NCBI GenBank assembly: GCA_046728975.1
Contig: JBKPFU010000042.1
Span: 1 to 22,080, forward strand
Length of the DNA: 22,080 nt
DNA from: JBKPFU01 sp046728975
GTDB lineage: Bacteria; Actinomycetota; Thermoleophilia; Gaiellales; Gaiellaceae
Direction: 5' to 3'
Shown: positions 5,121-13,212 of the stretch, in pieces
How positions within the stretch are numbered: the stretch's first letter is position 1
How the letters are laid out: every line of letters begins with the position of its first letter
Made by a program: the position numbers and the translations under genes
Notes under the pieces: model-generated
Database searches by the model: none
Seen by the model: the letters and a program-made list of their open reading frames with translations, nothing else
Told to the model about the DNA's origin: nothing

Positions 5121-6791
5121 CTACAGCCGTCCCGACCTGACTACGCCCCAAAGCAACCAGAGGCCCAGGATGCCGGCGAGGACGAAGCCGATCGCGGAGA
5201 TGATGTGGATGCCGAGCACGTGTGGGCCCGAGTCGGCGAAGATCCCGATCAGGCTCGAGCCGATCAGGCCGCCCGTAACGACCAGCGCGACCACGAGGCG
5301 GTTGAACGCGACGTCGAGCTTGTGCATGAACTCGTCGAGCCCCTTGTGCACGAAGCCGACCTCGATTTGCCCGTCGCGGACCTCCTCGAGGAAGTCGTGG
5401 ACCTGGTACGGCATGTCGCGGGCGACGCGAAGAATCTCGAGCGACTCCTTCTGCGCGCGGGAGAGGACCCGCTGCGGCGAGAAACGCTCGAGCATCAGGT
5501 TCCGCGCGTACGGCTTCGCGACCTCGAACACGTTGAAGTCCGGATAGAGCTCGACGCCGACCGAACCCAGCGTGGCAATCGCCTTGTCGAGCATGACGAA
5601 ACGGGTTGGGAGCCGCAGGTTCATCGAGTAGATCAGCTCGAAGGCCTCGCGAATCACCTGCAGCGGGTCGATCTCCGCGAGGCTCACGCCGTAGTAGCGG
5701 TAGTAGATCTCGCGAAGCTCGGTGAGGAATTCCTCCTCGCGCTCGCGTGGATAGCGGACGCCGAGGTCGGCGAGCCGGCGCGGCAGCAAGTCGACCCGTT
5801 CGTTGGCTGCGTCGATGAACAGCGCGGTCAGCTTGCTCATGTCGTCGTCGGTGAGCTTCCCGGCCTGGCCGAAATCGACGAGACCGATCACCTCCGGCGA
5901 AGCGATCACGAAGACATTCGCGGGATGCGGATCGGCATGGAAGAACCCGTGCCGGAAGATCATCGTCATCCAGGTGTCCGCGATCACGTAGGCGAGCGCG
6001 CGCCGCTCGTCCGTGGGCAGGGACGCGAAACCGAGATCGGCGAGCTTGGTCCCCTCCAGGAACTCCATGGTCAATACCCGCGCACGGGTGTAACTCCAGT
6101 AGACGCGCGGGATGCGGACATGGGGGTGGCCGGCGAAGTTGCGTCGGAAGGCCTCGGCATTCCTCGCCTCCGAGCGGTAGTCGAGCTCCTGACGGATCGA
6201 GCGGGCGAACTCGTCGACGAGCTGGCGCGCATCGATGAAGTCGAGCGCGCGCACGCGCTCCTTCGCAATCCGCGCCGCCTGATAGAGCAGCGCGATGTCG
6301 GCCTCGATCTGGCGGGGCGCGTTCGGCCGCTGCACCTTGACCGCCACGACGCGCCCGTTCGGAAGCACCGCTCGGTGGACCTGGCCGATCGACGCCGCCG
6401 CCAGGGGCCGTTCGTCGAACTCGAGGAAGAGCCGCTCGATCGAGAGCCCGAGATCCTCGTGGACGACGCGCTCGACGTCGGCGGCGGGGAACGGCCGCAC
6501 GTCGTCTTGAAGACCCTGTAGCTCGGTGAGGATGTCCGGTGGCACGACGTCGGGACGCGTCGAAAGGAGCTGGCCGAACTTGACGAAGGTCGGCCCGAGC
6601 TCGTCCAGCAGCTCGCGGAGGTGCTGCCCGCGCTGCGAAGGAACGCCGTCCGTGATCGCTTCCCGCTTGCCCCACGGCAGCAGGTCGGTCAACCGGTGCG
6701 ATTCGAAGAAGTAGCCGAAACCGTGCTTGACGGCGACCTGGGCGATCTCGGAGAGGCGGCCGAAGCTGCTCGTCGTCTGCGGCGTCGCCAT
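5121..6791 (-). CDS. ubiB: UbiB/AarF/ABC1 family protein kinase-like ATPase
   Basis: This protein of 556 residues starts at ATG 6791, four bases after the acyltransferase stop codon, so the two are probably translated together. Family signatures are clear: KFGQ (71-74, the KxGQ motif that blocks normal kinase activity), the alanine-rich loop AAASIGQVH (131-139), Lys152 in VAVKVQRP, HADPHPAN (285-292, where the family usually has HADPHPGN) and DFG (306-308). Two hydrophobic helices at about 497-550 (VVALVVTGGLIGSS and IISAIGFVLAGILGLWLLWG) anchor it in the membrane. Family members are atypical kinases/ATPases that support isoprenoid-quinone synthesis or lipid handling. Actinobacteria use menaquinone, so a strict ubiquinone role is unlikely here, and the symbol marks family membership only. 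It is the last gene of the operon and is followed by an intrinsic terminator. Confidence 0.88.
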   Translation of the reverse strand: MATPQTTSSFGRLSEIAQVAVKHGFGYFFESHRLTDLLPWGKREAITDGVPSQRGQHLRELLDELGPTFVKFGQLLSTRPDVVPPDILTELQGLQDDVRPFPAADVERVVHEDLGLSIERLFLEFDERPLAAASIGQVHRAVLPNGRVVAVKVQRPNAPRQIEADIALLYQAARIAKERVRALDFIDARQLVDEFARSIRQELDYRSEARNAEAFRRNFAGHPHVRIPRVYWSYTRARVLTMEFLEGTKLADLGFASLPTDERRALAYVIADTWMTMIFRHGFFHADPHPANVFVIASPEVIGLVDFGQAGKLTDDDMSKLTALFIDAANERVDLLPRRLADLGVRYPREREEEFLTELREIYYRYYGVSLAEIDPLQVIREAFELIYSMNLRLPTRFVMLDKAIATLGSVGVELYPDFNVFEVAKPYARNLMLERFSPQRVLSRAQKESLEILRVARDMPYQVHDFLEEVRDGQIEVGFVHKGLDEFMHKLDVAFNRLVVALVVTGGLIGSSLIGIFADSGPHVLGIHIISAIGFVLAGILGLWLLWGVVRSGRL

Positions 6792-6795
6792 GCGG

Positions 6796-7554
6796 TCAGT
6801 GTGACACGGCGGGCGGCCCCGCCCCGTCCGGGCTCCAGCCCGGCGGGATGGGCCCGCTGCGGCGGGAGCCGTCGGGAAGCAGCTCCGGGAGGCCTGCGGC
6901 CGCGGCCTCGGCGGCGAGCCGCCAGAGCCGCACGAGCTCGCCGCCCACGATCTCCGCCGCGCGCGCGTAGCCCTCACGGTTGCGCGGCAGCTCGTCGAGC
7001 GTGAACGGCTCGCCGAAGACGACCGCGCACCGACGCCGGTTGATGGGCGACCAGCGGAAGGTGTCGAGGCCGCAGGGGACGATCGGCGCCTGCTCCTGCA
7101 TGGCGATCATCAGCCCTCCCGCGTGGATACGGCCGGGATAGCCAAGTCGTTGTCGCGTTCCCTCGACGTGCATGCCGATCAAGCCGCCGTTGCGGACGAC
7201 TTCCCGCGCACGCCTCAGCGCCTCACGGTCTCCCTCGCCGCGGCGGACGAAAACGATGCCGGTCCAGCTCAACAGCTCGCCGAAGACCGGAATCTTCAAT
7301 AGCTCCGCCTTCGCGAGGTACACGACGGGCCGTGGGCAGAAGCAGCCGATCAGCGGGTGGTCGATGCCGGAGAAGTGGTTGGCGGCGAGGACGGCGCCAC
7401 CGGACGTCGGGACGCGGTCGACGCCGTACGCTGCGGCGGGCGCGAGCAGCAAGGTCGCCGGCTGGACGAAGTAGCGCATGTATGCCCACAGGCGATCGGG
7501 GTTATCGCCCCATAGCTTCGGGACGCCGAGGCGCGTCAGCAGCCGTGCCGGCAT
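6796..7554 (-). CDS. PlsC-type lysophospholipid acyltransferase (LPLAT)
   Basis: The 252-residue protein starts at ATG 7554, three bases after the stop of the coiled-coil gene. It has the acyltransferase signature NHFSGID (HX4D: His60 and Asp65) and the second block EGTRQR (131-136), preceded by a hydrophobic stretch FVQPATLLLAPAAAYGV (29-45) likely to associate with the membrane. The block FVRRGEGDREALRRA (102-116) is also typical. Such enzymes transfer a fatty acyl group from acyl-ACP or acyl-CoA to a lyso-phospholipid or related acceptor. The second block reads HVEGTR instead of the common FPEGTR, so the exact acceptor is uncertain. The C-terminal 40 residues are Pro/Gly-rich without motif. 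It lies between the phasin-like and UbiB genes in one operon, which suggests a membrane-lipid role. Confidence 0.85.
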   Translation of the reverse strand: MPARLLTRLGVPKLWGDNPDRLWAYMRYFVQPATLLLAPAAAYGVDRVPTSGGAVLAANHFSGIDHPLIGCFCPRPVVYLAKAELLKIPVFGELLSWTGIVFVRRGEGDREALRRAREVVRNGGLIGMHVEGTRQRLGYPGRIHAGGLMIAMQEQAPIVPCGLDTFRWSPINRRRCAVVFGEPFTLDELPRNREGYARAAEIVGGELVRLWRLAAEAAAAGLPELLPDGSRRSGPIPPGWSPDGAGPPAVSH

Positions 7555-7557
7555 GGC

Positions 7558-7899
7558 CTAGCTCGGGCGGGTGTCGCCCTCGAGCAGGCGCAGCCGGTGC
7601 TCGAGCTGCGCAAGCCGGAGCTCGAGCTCGTCGTACTCGGATCGGGTGACGAGCCCGAGCTCGCGGAAGATGTTTCCGAGCCCGGCGCCGGTGCGCTCGC
7701 CGATCCGAACGGCGTCGCCGCGCCAGCGCCGGGCGAGGTCCTCGATCGTCGCGCGCGCCTCGTCCTTGCGGATCCCGCCGCGCTCGGCGAGCTCCGAGGC
7801 GAGCGCGTCCGCTCGTTCTGCGGTCAGCGTGACGGCGCCGATTCCGGCCAGCGCGAGCCGCTCCGCGACCTCTCTTAAGCCGCTATCGCGCTCGGCCAT
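7558..7899 (-). CDS. Phasin-like coiled-coil protein
   Basis: The 113-residue protein starts at ATG 7899, overlapping the end of secDF by 17 bases. It is almost entirely helical: an N-terminal hydrophobic-amphipathic segment (LALAGIGAVTLTAERADALA, 15-34), a middle region with GGIRKDEARATIEDLARRWR, and a C-terminal coiled coil (YDELELRLAQLEHRLRLLEG, about 89-108). The layout resembles PHA-granule-associated PhaF/phasin-type proteins, which bind granules or membranes through amphipathic helices. No PHA synthase is visible here, so a polyester role cannot be claimed. It could equally be an uncharacterised membrane-associated or cell-division accessory protein. The tight packing between secDF and plsC indicates co-transcription. 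Confidence 0.6.
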   Translation of the reverse strand: MAERDSGLREVAERLALAGIGAVTLTAERADALASELAERGGIRKDEARATIEDLARRWRGDAVRIGERTGAGLGNIFRELGLVTRSEYDELELRLAQLEHRLRLLEGDTRPS

Positions 7900-10633
7900 G
7901 CGGCCTCGATTTCCGGCGTTGGCGGCGACGTTCGCGCTTCGAGTCGCCGCCGGCAGCGGCAGTGACGCGCTCGACGGCGGCGACGGGCGACATCTCGGGA
8001 GCAGGCTCCGCGGCTGCCGCTTCGGTCGCCTCCTCGAGCGCTGCCCGGCCGTCGCCGGCAGGCACGGCGACCTCTTTGCGCCGCGCGAACTCGGGCTCGC
8101 GCTCCTTCCACATCGTCAGCAGCGGCGCTGCGATGAAGATCGACGAGTACGCACCGGATGCGATCCCAACGATGAGCGCGAAGGCGAAGTCCTTCAGCGT
8201 GTCGCCGCCGAAGAGGAGCAGCGACGCGACCGGCAGCAGCGTGATGAAGCTCGTGGCGAGCGAGCGGCGGATCGTCTCCCACAGCGAGACGTTCGCGATC
8301 GTCGCGAACGAGGCGCGCCGCATCAGCGGGATGTTCTCGCGGATGCGGTCGAAGATGATGATCGTGTCGTAGATCGAGTAACCGAGCACGGTCAGAACCG
8401 CCGCGACCGTGGCGTTCGACACCTCGCGCCCCGTGAGCGAGTAGACGCCGACGGTGATGACGATGTCGTGCAGGAGCGCAACGATCACGGGTAAGGCGAA
8501 CTTGAACTCGAACCTGAACGCGATGTAGAGGACGATCAGGAAGAGCGAGATCAGGATCGCCTTGATCGCCGCGTCAGCGATCTGCCGCCCGAAGCTCGCG
8601 GAGACGTTCTTGACGCTCGGCGGCTGTGCGCCCAGCTGCTCTTGCAGATCCCGGGTCAGCGTCTCCTGGTTCGCCTGGGACAGTGACTTCGTGCGCAGCT
8701 GGAAGTTCGTGTACTTCCCGTCCACCTGCGAGCCGCGGCCCTGGATGACCGCGTCGCCCTGCCCGATCTGCCGGGCCTCCTGGCGCACGTCGTCGAGAGC
8801 GATGGGGCGGTTGGTCTTGAACGTGATTTGCGTTCCGCCCTTGAAGTCGATCCCGAGGTTGAGGCCCCTGACGCCGAGCGACACCACGCCGACGAGGATG
8901 ATCACGCCCGAGATCGCGAACCAGAGGTAGCGGCGGCCCATGAAGTCGATCTGGAGCCACTTCGCCGTCTGCTGGCCCTGCGCGCCCATGAAGCTCGGGT
9001 TGTCGAACCAGCGGAAGCCTGCGAGCAGGCCCAGGAGCGCGCGCGTTGCCGCCACGGCCGTGATCAGCGAGATCGCCGTACCGATAATCAGCATCAGCGC
9101 GAACCCCTTCACGCCGGCCGTCGCGAGCGCGAAGAGCACGAACGCCGTGATCACGGTGACGACGTTCGCGTCGATGATCGTGTGGAAGCCCTTCGAGTAC
9201 CCGGCCGCGATCGCGGCCCGCACGGACTTGCCGGCGCGCACCTCTTCCTTGATGCGTTCGAAGATGACGATGTTCGCGTCGGCTGCGACGCCGATCGTGA
9301 GGATCAGGCCGGCGAAGCCGGGGAGCGTGAGCGTGACGCCGAAGAGCAGGATCGCCGCATACAGGAAGGCCGCGTAGATGCCGAGGCCGATGACGGCGAC
9401 TACGCCGAGGAAGCGATAGAAGACGAGCAGGAAGACGGCGACAAGCGCGAGGCCGATCAGCGCCGCGATCTTGGCTTCCTGTAGCGAATCCTTTCCGAGC
9501 GTCGCGGAGACATCCGTGCGTTCGATCGCCTCGAAGTTGACCGGCAGCGCACCCGTCTGAAGGACGAGCGCAAGATCCTTCGCCTCGCCGATCGAGTCGA
9601 TCCCGGTGATCTGGGCGCTACCGCCGCTGATGCCGCCGGCGAGCGAGCGATCGTTGTAGTCGATCTGCGGGAAAGACTTGATCTCGCGGTCGAGCACGAT
9701 CGCGAAGTGCTGCGGGGCGTTGCGGATCTTGCCGCGGTTCCATTCCTCGCGGGTGATGTCCTCGAACTTGTTCCCGCCCTTGTTCGTGAACTGCATGAGC
9801 ACGATCGGCTGGCCGCCGTCGAAGTCCTGCCGCGTGCCGCTCAGCTTCAGGTCCTTGCCCGTCAGCTGCGGAACGCCCTCGACGCCGGCGAGCTTGGTGT
9901 TGGGATCGTGCTTGAACAGGTAGTAGTACGTCGTCCCGGGAGGCGGCGGCGGTATGACGTCGCTGCCCTGGCCCTCGCCCGGACATGCGGTCTCTTCGGA
10001 GCCGCAGCTGACGACGACCATCTTCTCGGGGACGGCGAGAATCCTCCAGCCCTTGGGCACCCGCTTCAACGGGCGCTGGAGCGAGCCCAGCAGCTTTTGC
10101 TTCGTGTCCTCCGGCCCCGCTCGCACCCGGTGTGCACGGTCGAAGAGGTAGAAGGACGAAGGCTCGCCCTTCTTGGCCTCGTTCTGGATGTCGATGAGCA
10201 GCTGGTAGAGGTTTGGCTGCTGGCGGACGCCGCCGTTCGAGCCCGTGGACGGTCCGGCGACGGACGTCTCGAGGTCGTAGAGCTCGAGCTGGGCGGTCTT
10301 GCCGATGATCTCGAAGGCGCGCTTCTGGTCGTGGACGCCGGCGAGCTCGATCACGATCTGGTCCGACCCCTGCTTCCGGATCTCGGGCTCTGCGACGCCG
10401 AGCTTGTCGATGCGGTTCCGCATGATCGAGACGGAACGGTCGAGGTCCTCGGAGCTCAGCTTGTGCCCCTTGGGCGGAACGGCCCTGAGGACGACCTCCA
10501 GACCGCCCTGGAGGTCGAGACCGAGGGTGATCTTCTTGTGGATCGGCGACCCGGGGACGGCAAGCGCAGCCACGGCCGCGAGGGCGAGGCAGATCAGGCC
10601 GACCAGGATGAGGTGAGGACGCCGGTTCGTCAT
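7883..10633 (-). CDS. secDF: SecD-SecF fusion, Sec translocon accessory membrane protein
   Basis: The protein has 916 residues and starts at ATG 10633, 18 bases after yajC. The SecD half (about 1-545) has TM1 (7-27), the LGLDLQGG motif (37-44), a large extracytoplasmic domain with a proline-rich PPPPPPGTTYYYLF linker (about 228-240), and five more membrane helices with the RND-type motif GVAADANIVIFERIKEE (448-464). The SecF half begins at about 560, with its first helix at 570-586, LGIDFKGGTQITF (593-605) and GYSIYDTIIIFDRIRE (751-766). The two halves use proton-motive force to pull exported proteins through SecYEG from the outside. Separate secD and secF genes are common in actinobacteria; here they are one polypeptide. 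The last 70 residues form an Ala/Glu-rich and then very basic cytoplasmic tail (KRERRRQRRKSRPHGRAR), which could contact ribosomes or lipids. Confidence 0.95.
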   Translation of the reverse strand: MTNRRPHLILVGLICLALAAVAALAVPGSPIHKKITLGLDLQGGLEVVLRAVPPKGHKLSSEDLDRSVSIMRNRIDKLGVAEPEIRKQGSDQIVIELAGVHDQKRAFEIIGKTAQLELYDLETSVAGPSTGSNGGVRQQPNLYQLLIDIQNEAKKGEPSSFYLFDRAHRVRAGPEDTKQKLLGSLQRPLKRVPKGWRILAVPEKMVVVSCGSEETACPGEGQGSDVIPPPPPGTTYYYLFKHDPNTKLAGVEGVPQLTGKDLKLSGTRQDFDGGQPIVLMQFTNKGGNKFEDITREEWNRGKIRNAPQHFAIVLDREIKSFPQIDYNDRSLAGGISGGSAQITGIDSIGEAKDLALVLQTGALPVNFEAIERTDVSATLGKDSLQEAKIAALIGLALVAVFLLVFYRFLGVVAVIGLGIYAAFLYAAILLFGVTLTLPGFAGLILTIGVAADANIVIFERIKEEVRAGKSVRAAIAAGYSKGFHTIIDANVVTVITAFVLFALATAGVKGFALMLIIGTAISLITAVAATRALLGLLAGFRWFDNPSFMGAQGQQTAKWLQIDFMGRRYLWFAISGVIILVGVVSLGVRGLNLGIDFKGGTQITFKTNRPIALDDVRQEARQIGQGDAVIQGRGSQVDGKYTNFQLRTKSLSQANQETLTRDLQEQLGAQPPSVKNVSASFGRQIADAAIKAILISLFLIVLYIAFRFEFKFALPVIVALLHDIVITVGVYSLTGREVSNATVAAVLTVLGYSIYDTIIIFDRIRENIPLMRRASFATIANVSLWETIRRSLATSFITLLPVASLLLFGGDTLKDFAFALIVGIASGAYSSIFIAAPLLTMWKEREPEFARRKEVAVPAGDGRAALEEATEAAAAEPAPEMSPVAAVERVTAAAGGDSKRERRRQRRKSRPHGRAR

Positions 10634-10651
10634 GCGCGCTGGCCGTCCAGC

Positions 10652-11023
10652 TTAGCTTTCACCCGAGGAAATTTGCTGCCCCGTTTGGGCCTGTTCGAGC
10701 TCTTCTGCGGGCTCCTCGGCGGCCTCTTCGAGCTCTTTCTCGGGCTCTTCCTCGGGCTCTTCCTCGGGCTCCTCCTCCGGCATGACCGCGGCCACGGCGC
10801 GCTTGTCGAGGCGGACGCTCGTCCCGGGCGCGATCTCAACCTGGAGCTCCTCGTCGCGCACAGCCTCGACGGTCGCGTAGACGCCTCCGACGGTCAGAAT
10901 CTCGTCGCCGACCTCGATCCGGTCGAGCATTGCCTGCTGCGCAACGTGGCGCCGGCGCTGCGGGCGGATGAGCAGCAGCCAGATGAAGGCGAGAAGCAGA
11001 ACGAGCGGTATCAGATAGCCCAC
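10652..11023 (-). CDS. yajC: YajC, Sec translocase accessory subunit
   Basis: GTG 11023 is preceded by a perfect AAGGAGG lying inside the tgt coding region; the genes overlap by 13 bases. The 123-residue protein has a single N-terminal membrane helix (IPLVLLLAFIWLLLI, 5-19) followed at once by RPQRRR, which keeps the rest in the cytoplasm. The YajC core continues with IEVGDEILTVGGVYATVEAV (36-55), the family signature. YajC associates with SecDF, encoded next. The C-terminal 40 residues are an unusual acidic tail (MPEEEPEEEPEEEPEKE from 81), encoded by a 12-bp tandem repeat. Its length probably varies between strains. Confidence 0.92.
   Translation of the reverse strand: MGYLIPLVLLLAFIWLLLIRPQRRRHVAQQAMLDRIEVGDEILTVGGVYATVEAVRDEELQVEIAPGTSVRLDKRAVAAVMPEEEPEEEPEEEPEKELEEAAEEPAEELEQAQTGQQISSGES
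10739..10774 (-). repeat. 12-bp tandem repeat encoding the acidic YajC tail
   Basis: On the plus strand CTCGGGCTCTTC occurs at 10739-10750 and 10751-10762, followed by a one-base variant at 10763-10774. In the gene it encodes repeated EEEP units. Such repeats easily gain or lose copies in frame. Confidence 0.75.
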
Positions 11024-12141
11024 GAATCCTCCTTGGGCGCGGCGGCGAGCTGAGCGAGCGCCTCGTGCTTGAACGCGGCCAGCTCTCCCCGCTCGATCGC
11101 CGCGCGCGCACCCGCGGTCAAGTCGAGCACGAAGCGCAGATTATGCAGGCTCAGGAGCCTCAAGCCCAGGAGCTCTTGCTGGTTCACGAGGTGCCGGATG
11201 TACCCGCGTGAGAAGCCGCGCGCGCACGCTGGGCACGCGCAGGCCTCGTCGAGCGGCCGCGGGTCGCGCGCGACGCCGGCGTTCTTCAGGTTCAGCCGCC
11301 CGTGCCGCGTGATCGCGGTGCCGGTCCGGCCGAGGCGCGTCGGCAGAACGCAGTCGAACATGTCGATGCCTCGCTCGATCGTCTCGAGAATCCCCTCGGC
11401 GTCGCCGATCCCCATGAAGTACCGCGGCTTTTCTTCGGGCAGGAGCCGCGCCGCCCAGCCGGTCGTTTCGAACATCAGCTCGCGGTCCTCCCCCACGCTC
11501 AGCCCGCCGAGCGCATAACCGTCGAAGTCGAGCGCCGTGATCTCCTCGATCGAGCGGCGCCGCAGCTGGGGATCGGTCGCTCCCTGCGCGATGCCGAACA
11601 GCAGCTGGCCGGGCGCGCGAGGCGCTTCGCGCTGGCGCGCCGCCCACAGCGTGGTCATCCGCAAGGCATGCTCGAGCTCTGGCAGCGGTGCGATCGCCGG
11701 CGCGCAGACGTCGAGGCACATGGCGATGTCCGAGCCGAGCTTCGCCTGGACCTCGGCGGCGAGCTCGGGCGTAAGGCGCGCCGCGTCCCCGTCGTACACG
11801 GAGCGGAAGGTGACGCCGTCTTCGTCGATTCCGAGCAGGGTGTGGCGGAGCGAGAACACCTGGAACCCGCCCGAGTCGGTCAGGATCGGCCCGTCCCAGC
11901 CCATGAACTCGTGCAGCCCGCCGAGCTCGGCGATCACGTCGGGCGTCGGCCGGAAGAACAGGTGGTATGTGTTGCATAGGACAAGCTCCGCGCCGAGTTG
12001 CTCCAGCTCGACCGGATCGACGGCTTTCACCGTCGCCTTCGTCCCGACGGGCATGAACGCGGGCGTCCTTACCTCCCCGTGAGCGGTCTGGAGGACGCCA
12101 GCGCGGGCCGGGCCATCGGTCGCGGTCACGCGGAAGCTCAT
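11011..12141 (-). CDS. tgt: Queuine tRNA-ribosyltransferase (tRNA-guanine transglycosylase)
   Basis: The protein has 376 residues and starts at ATG 12141, overlapping the queA stop as ATGA. It exchanges guanine 34 in tRNAs with GUN anticodons for the queuosine precursor preQ1. Visible signatures: general acid/base Asp89 in LTDSGGFQ, nucleophile Asp263 in MFDCVLPTR, and the zinc site Cys301, Cys303, Cys306 (CACPAC) with His333 in SLHN. The substrate pocket segment reads MCLDVC (141-146), where many bacterial enzymes have DEC, so the middle Glu is Val here. It is followed with overlap by yajC, a widely conserved gene order. QueA, the next enzyme of the pathway, is encoded directly upstream. Confidence 0.96.
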   Translation of the reverse strand: MSFRVTATDGPARAGVLQTAHGEVRTPAFMPVGTKATVKAVDPVELEQLGAELVLCNTYHLFFRPTPDVIAELGGLHEFMGWDGPILTDSGGFQVFSLRHTLLGIDEDGVTFRSVYDGDAARLTPELAAEVQAKLGSDIAMCLDVCAPAIAPLPELEHALRMTTLWAARQREAPRAPGQLLFGIAQGATDPQLRRRSIEEITALDFDGYALGGLSVGEDRELMFETTGWAARLLPEEKPRYFMGIGDAEGILETIERGIDMFDCVLPTRLGRTGTAITRHGRLNLKNAGVARDPRPLDEACACPACARGFSRGYIRHLVNQQELLGLRLLSLHNLRFVLDLTAGARAAIERGELAAFKHEALAQLAAAPKEDSWAI

Positions 12142-13073
12142 TTGACGAGCATCGCGTCACCGAACGAGTAGAAGCGGTAACGCTCCGCGGTCGCGATGCG
12201 GTAGAGCCGCCGCGTCTCCTCCACGCCGGCGAACGCCATGACCAGCGCGAGCAGCGTCGAGCGTGGCAGGTGGAAGTTGGTGAGCAGCGAGTCGACGCGC
12301 TTGAACTCGAAGCCGGGAGTGATGAACAGATCGGTGCGGCCGGAGAGCGGCGCGCCGCGAGCGAGCGACTCCAAGACCCGCACGGTCGTCGTCCCGACGG
12401 CGAGAACGTGGCGTGCAACACAAGCTCTTTTCCACGCTGCTGCTGAGACCTCGTAGCGCTCGCTGTGCATCCGGTGCTCGGCCAGGTCGTCGGCGGCGAT
12501 CGGGCGGAACGTGTCGAGGCCGACGTGCAGCGTCACCCGCTCGACGTCGAGCCGGTCGAGCAGCTCCGGCGTGAAGTGCAGGCCCGCGGTGGGAGCGGCG
12601 GCGGAGCCCGCCTCCTCGGCGTAGACGGTTTGGTAGCGCTCGGGATCGTCGAGGCGTTCGGTGATGTACGGCGGGAGCGGCGCCTCGCCGGCGGGCTCGC
12701 CGTCGAGCCGCAAGCTCCATCGTCCTTCGCCGAGATGCTCGACGAGCTCGACAGGCCCGTAGCGCCTACCCGCCCGCAGCCGGCGGGTCGGCCGCGCGAG
12801 CCCCTCCCACAGGCCGTCGTCGCCCATCCGCTCGAGCAGCAGCACCTCGCCGCGCGGCCGCTCGATCGGAATCCGCGCGGGGAGCACCCGCGTGTCGTTG
12901 ACGACAACGAGCGTGTCGGGCTCGAGCTCGTCCGGGAGCTCGAAAAAGCGCCGATGCCGAACGTCGCGCGTCTCGCGGTCGTAGACGAGCAGGCGAGACC
13001 GATCGCGCCGCGCGACCGGCCGTTGGGCGATCAGCTCCTGCGGGAGCTCATAGTCCAGCTCCGAGACCTTCAC
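12138..13073 (-). CDS. queA: S-adenosylmethionine:tRNA ribosyltransferase-isomerase
   Basis: The 311-residue protein starts at GTG 13073 (MKVSELDYELPQELIAQRP, the typical family opening; alternatives further in would remove it). QueA transfers the ribosyl part of SAM to preQ1 in tRNA to form epoxyqueuosine. Conserved blocks are VVVNDTRVLPARI (56-68), APTAGLHFT (about 160-168), HVGLDTFRPI, HSERYEVS, VGTTTVRVLES and TNFHLPRSTLLALVMAFAG. Length is slightly below the usual 340 or so because the second domain is compact. It is the first gene of the operon. Its leader contains a hairpin whose arm overlaps the probable AGGA ribosome binding site, 13 bases from the start, a long spacing. Confidence 0.95.
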   Translation of the reverse strand: MKVSELDYELPQELIAQRPVARRDRSRLLVYDRETRDVRHRRFFELPDELEPDTLVVVNDTRVLPARIPIERPRGEVLLLERMGDDGLWEGLARPTRRLRAGRRYGPVELVEHLGEGRWSLRLDGEPAGEAPLPPYITERLDDPERYQTVYAEEAGSAAAPTAGLHFTPELLDRLDVERVTLHVGLDTFRPIAADDLAEHRMHSERYEVSAAAWKRACVARHVLAVGTTTVRVLESLARGAPLSGRTDLFITPGFEFKRVDSLLTNFHLPRSTLLALVMAFAGVEETRRLYRIATAERYRFYSFGDAMLVK

Positions 13074-13087
13074 CGCACAGATGTAAT

Positions 13088-13128
13088 CCTCGGCCGGCGC
13101 GGCGACCTGCGCGGCGCGCAGGCCGAGG
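13088..13128 (-). promoter_or_regulatory. Leader hairpin of queA overlapping the ribosome binding site
   Basis: CCTCGGCC (13088-13095) is inverted at 13121-13128 (GGCCGAGG). Within it CCTGCGCG (13106-13113) pairs with CGCGCAGG (13115-13122), so alternative foldings compete for the GG at 13121-13122. On the minus strand the AGGA at 13090-13087, the only Shine-Dalgarno-like sequence before queA, lies at the foot of the longer stem. A control function is inference. Confidence 0.4.
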
Positions 13129-13151
13129 CGACCTCAGAAGAAGAAGGCGCT

Positions 13152-13178
13152 CGTGGGGGAAACATGGTTTCCCCCACG
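13152..13178. promoter_or_regulatory. Perfect 12-bp-arm palindrome between divergent genes
   Basis: CGTGGGGGAAAC (13152-13163) and GTTTCCCCCACG (13167-13178) are exact inverted copies around ATG. It lies 78 bp from the queA start and 34 bp from the start of the divergent coiled-coil gene. No T-run follows, so an operator for a dimeric regulator or a leader hairpin is more likely than a terminator. Confidence 0.55.
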
Positions 13179-13212
13179 CTAGCGAGGCGTAGGCGAGCGC
13201 GTTCACCGTCCG

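Noticed and set aside
5097..6521. Long plus-strand open frame opposite the UbiB gene
   Set aside because: It is an antisense shadow with Glu/Asp/Arg/Val-biased composition and no motif. UbiB signatures on the minus strand explain the openness.
13074..13212. preQ1 riboswitch before queA
   Set aside because: The conserved preQ1 aptamer elements are not visible. Only GC-rich stems are seen, so no riboswitch is claimed.
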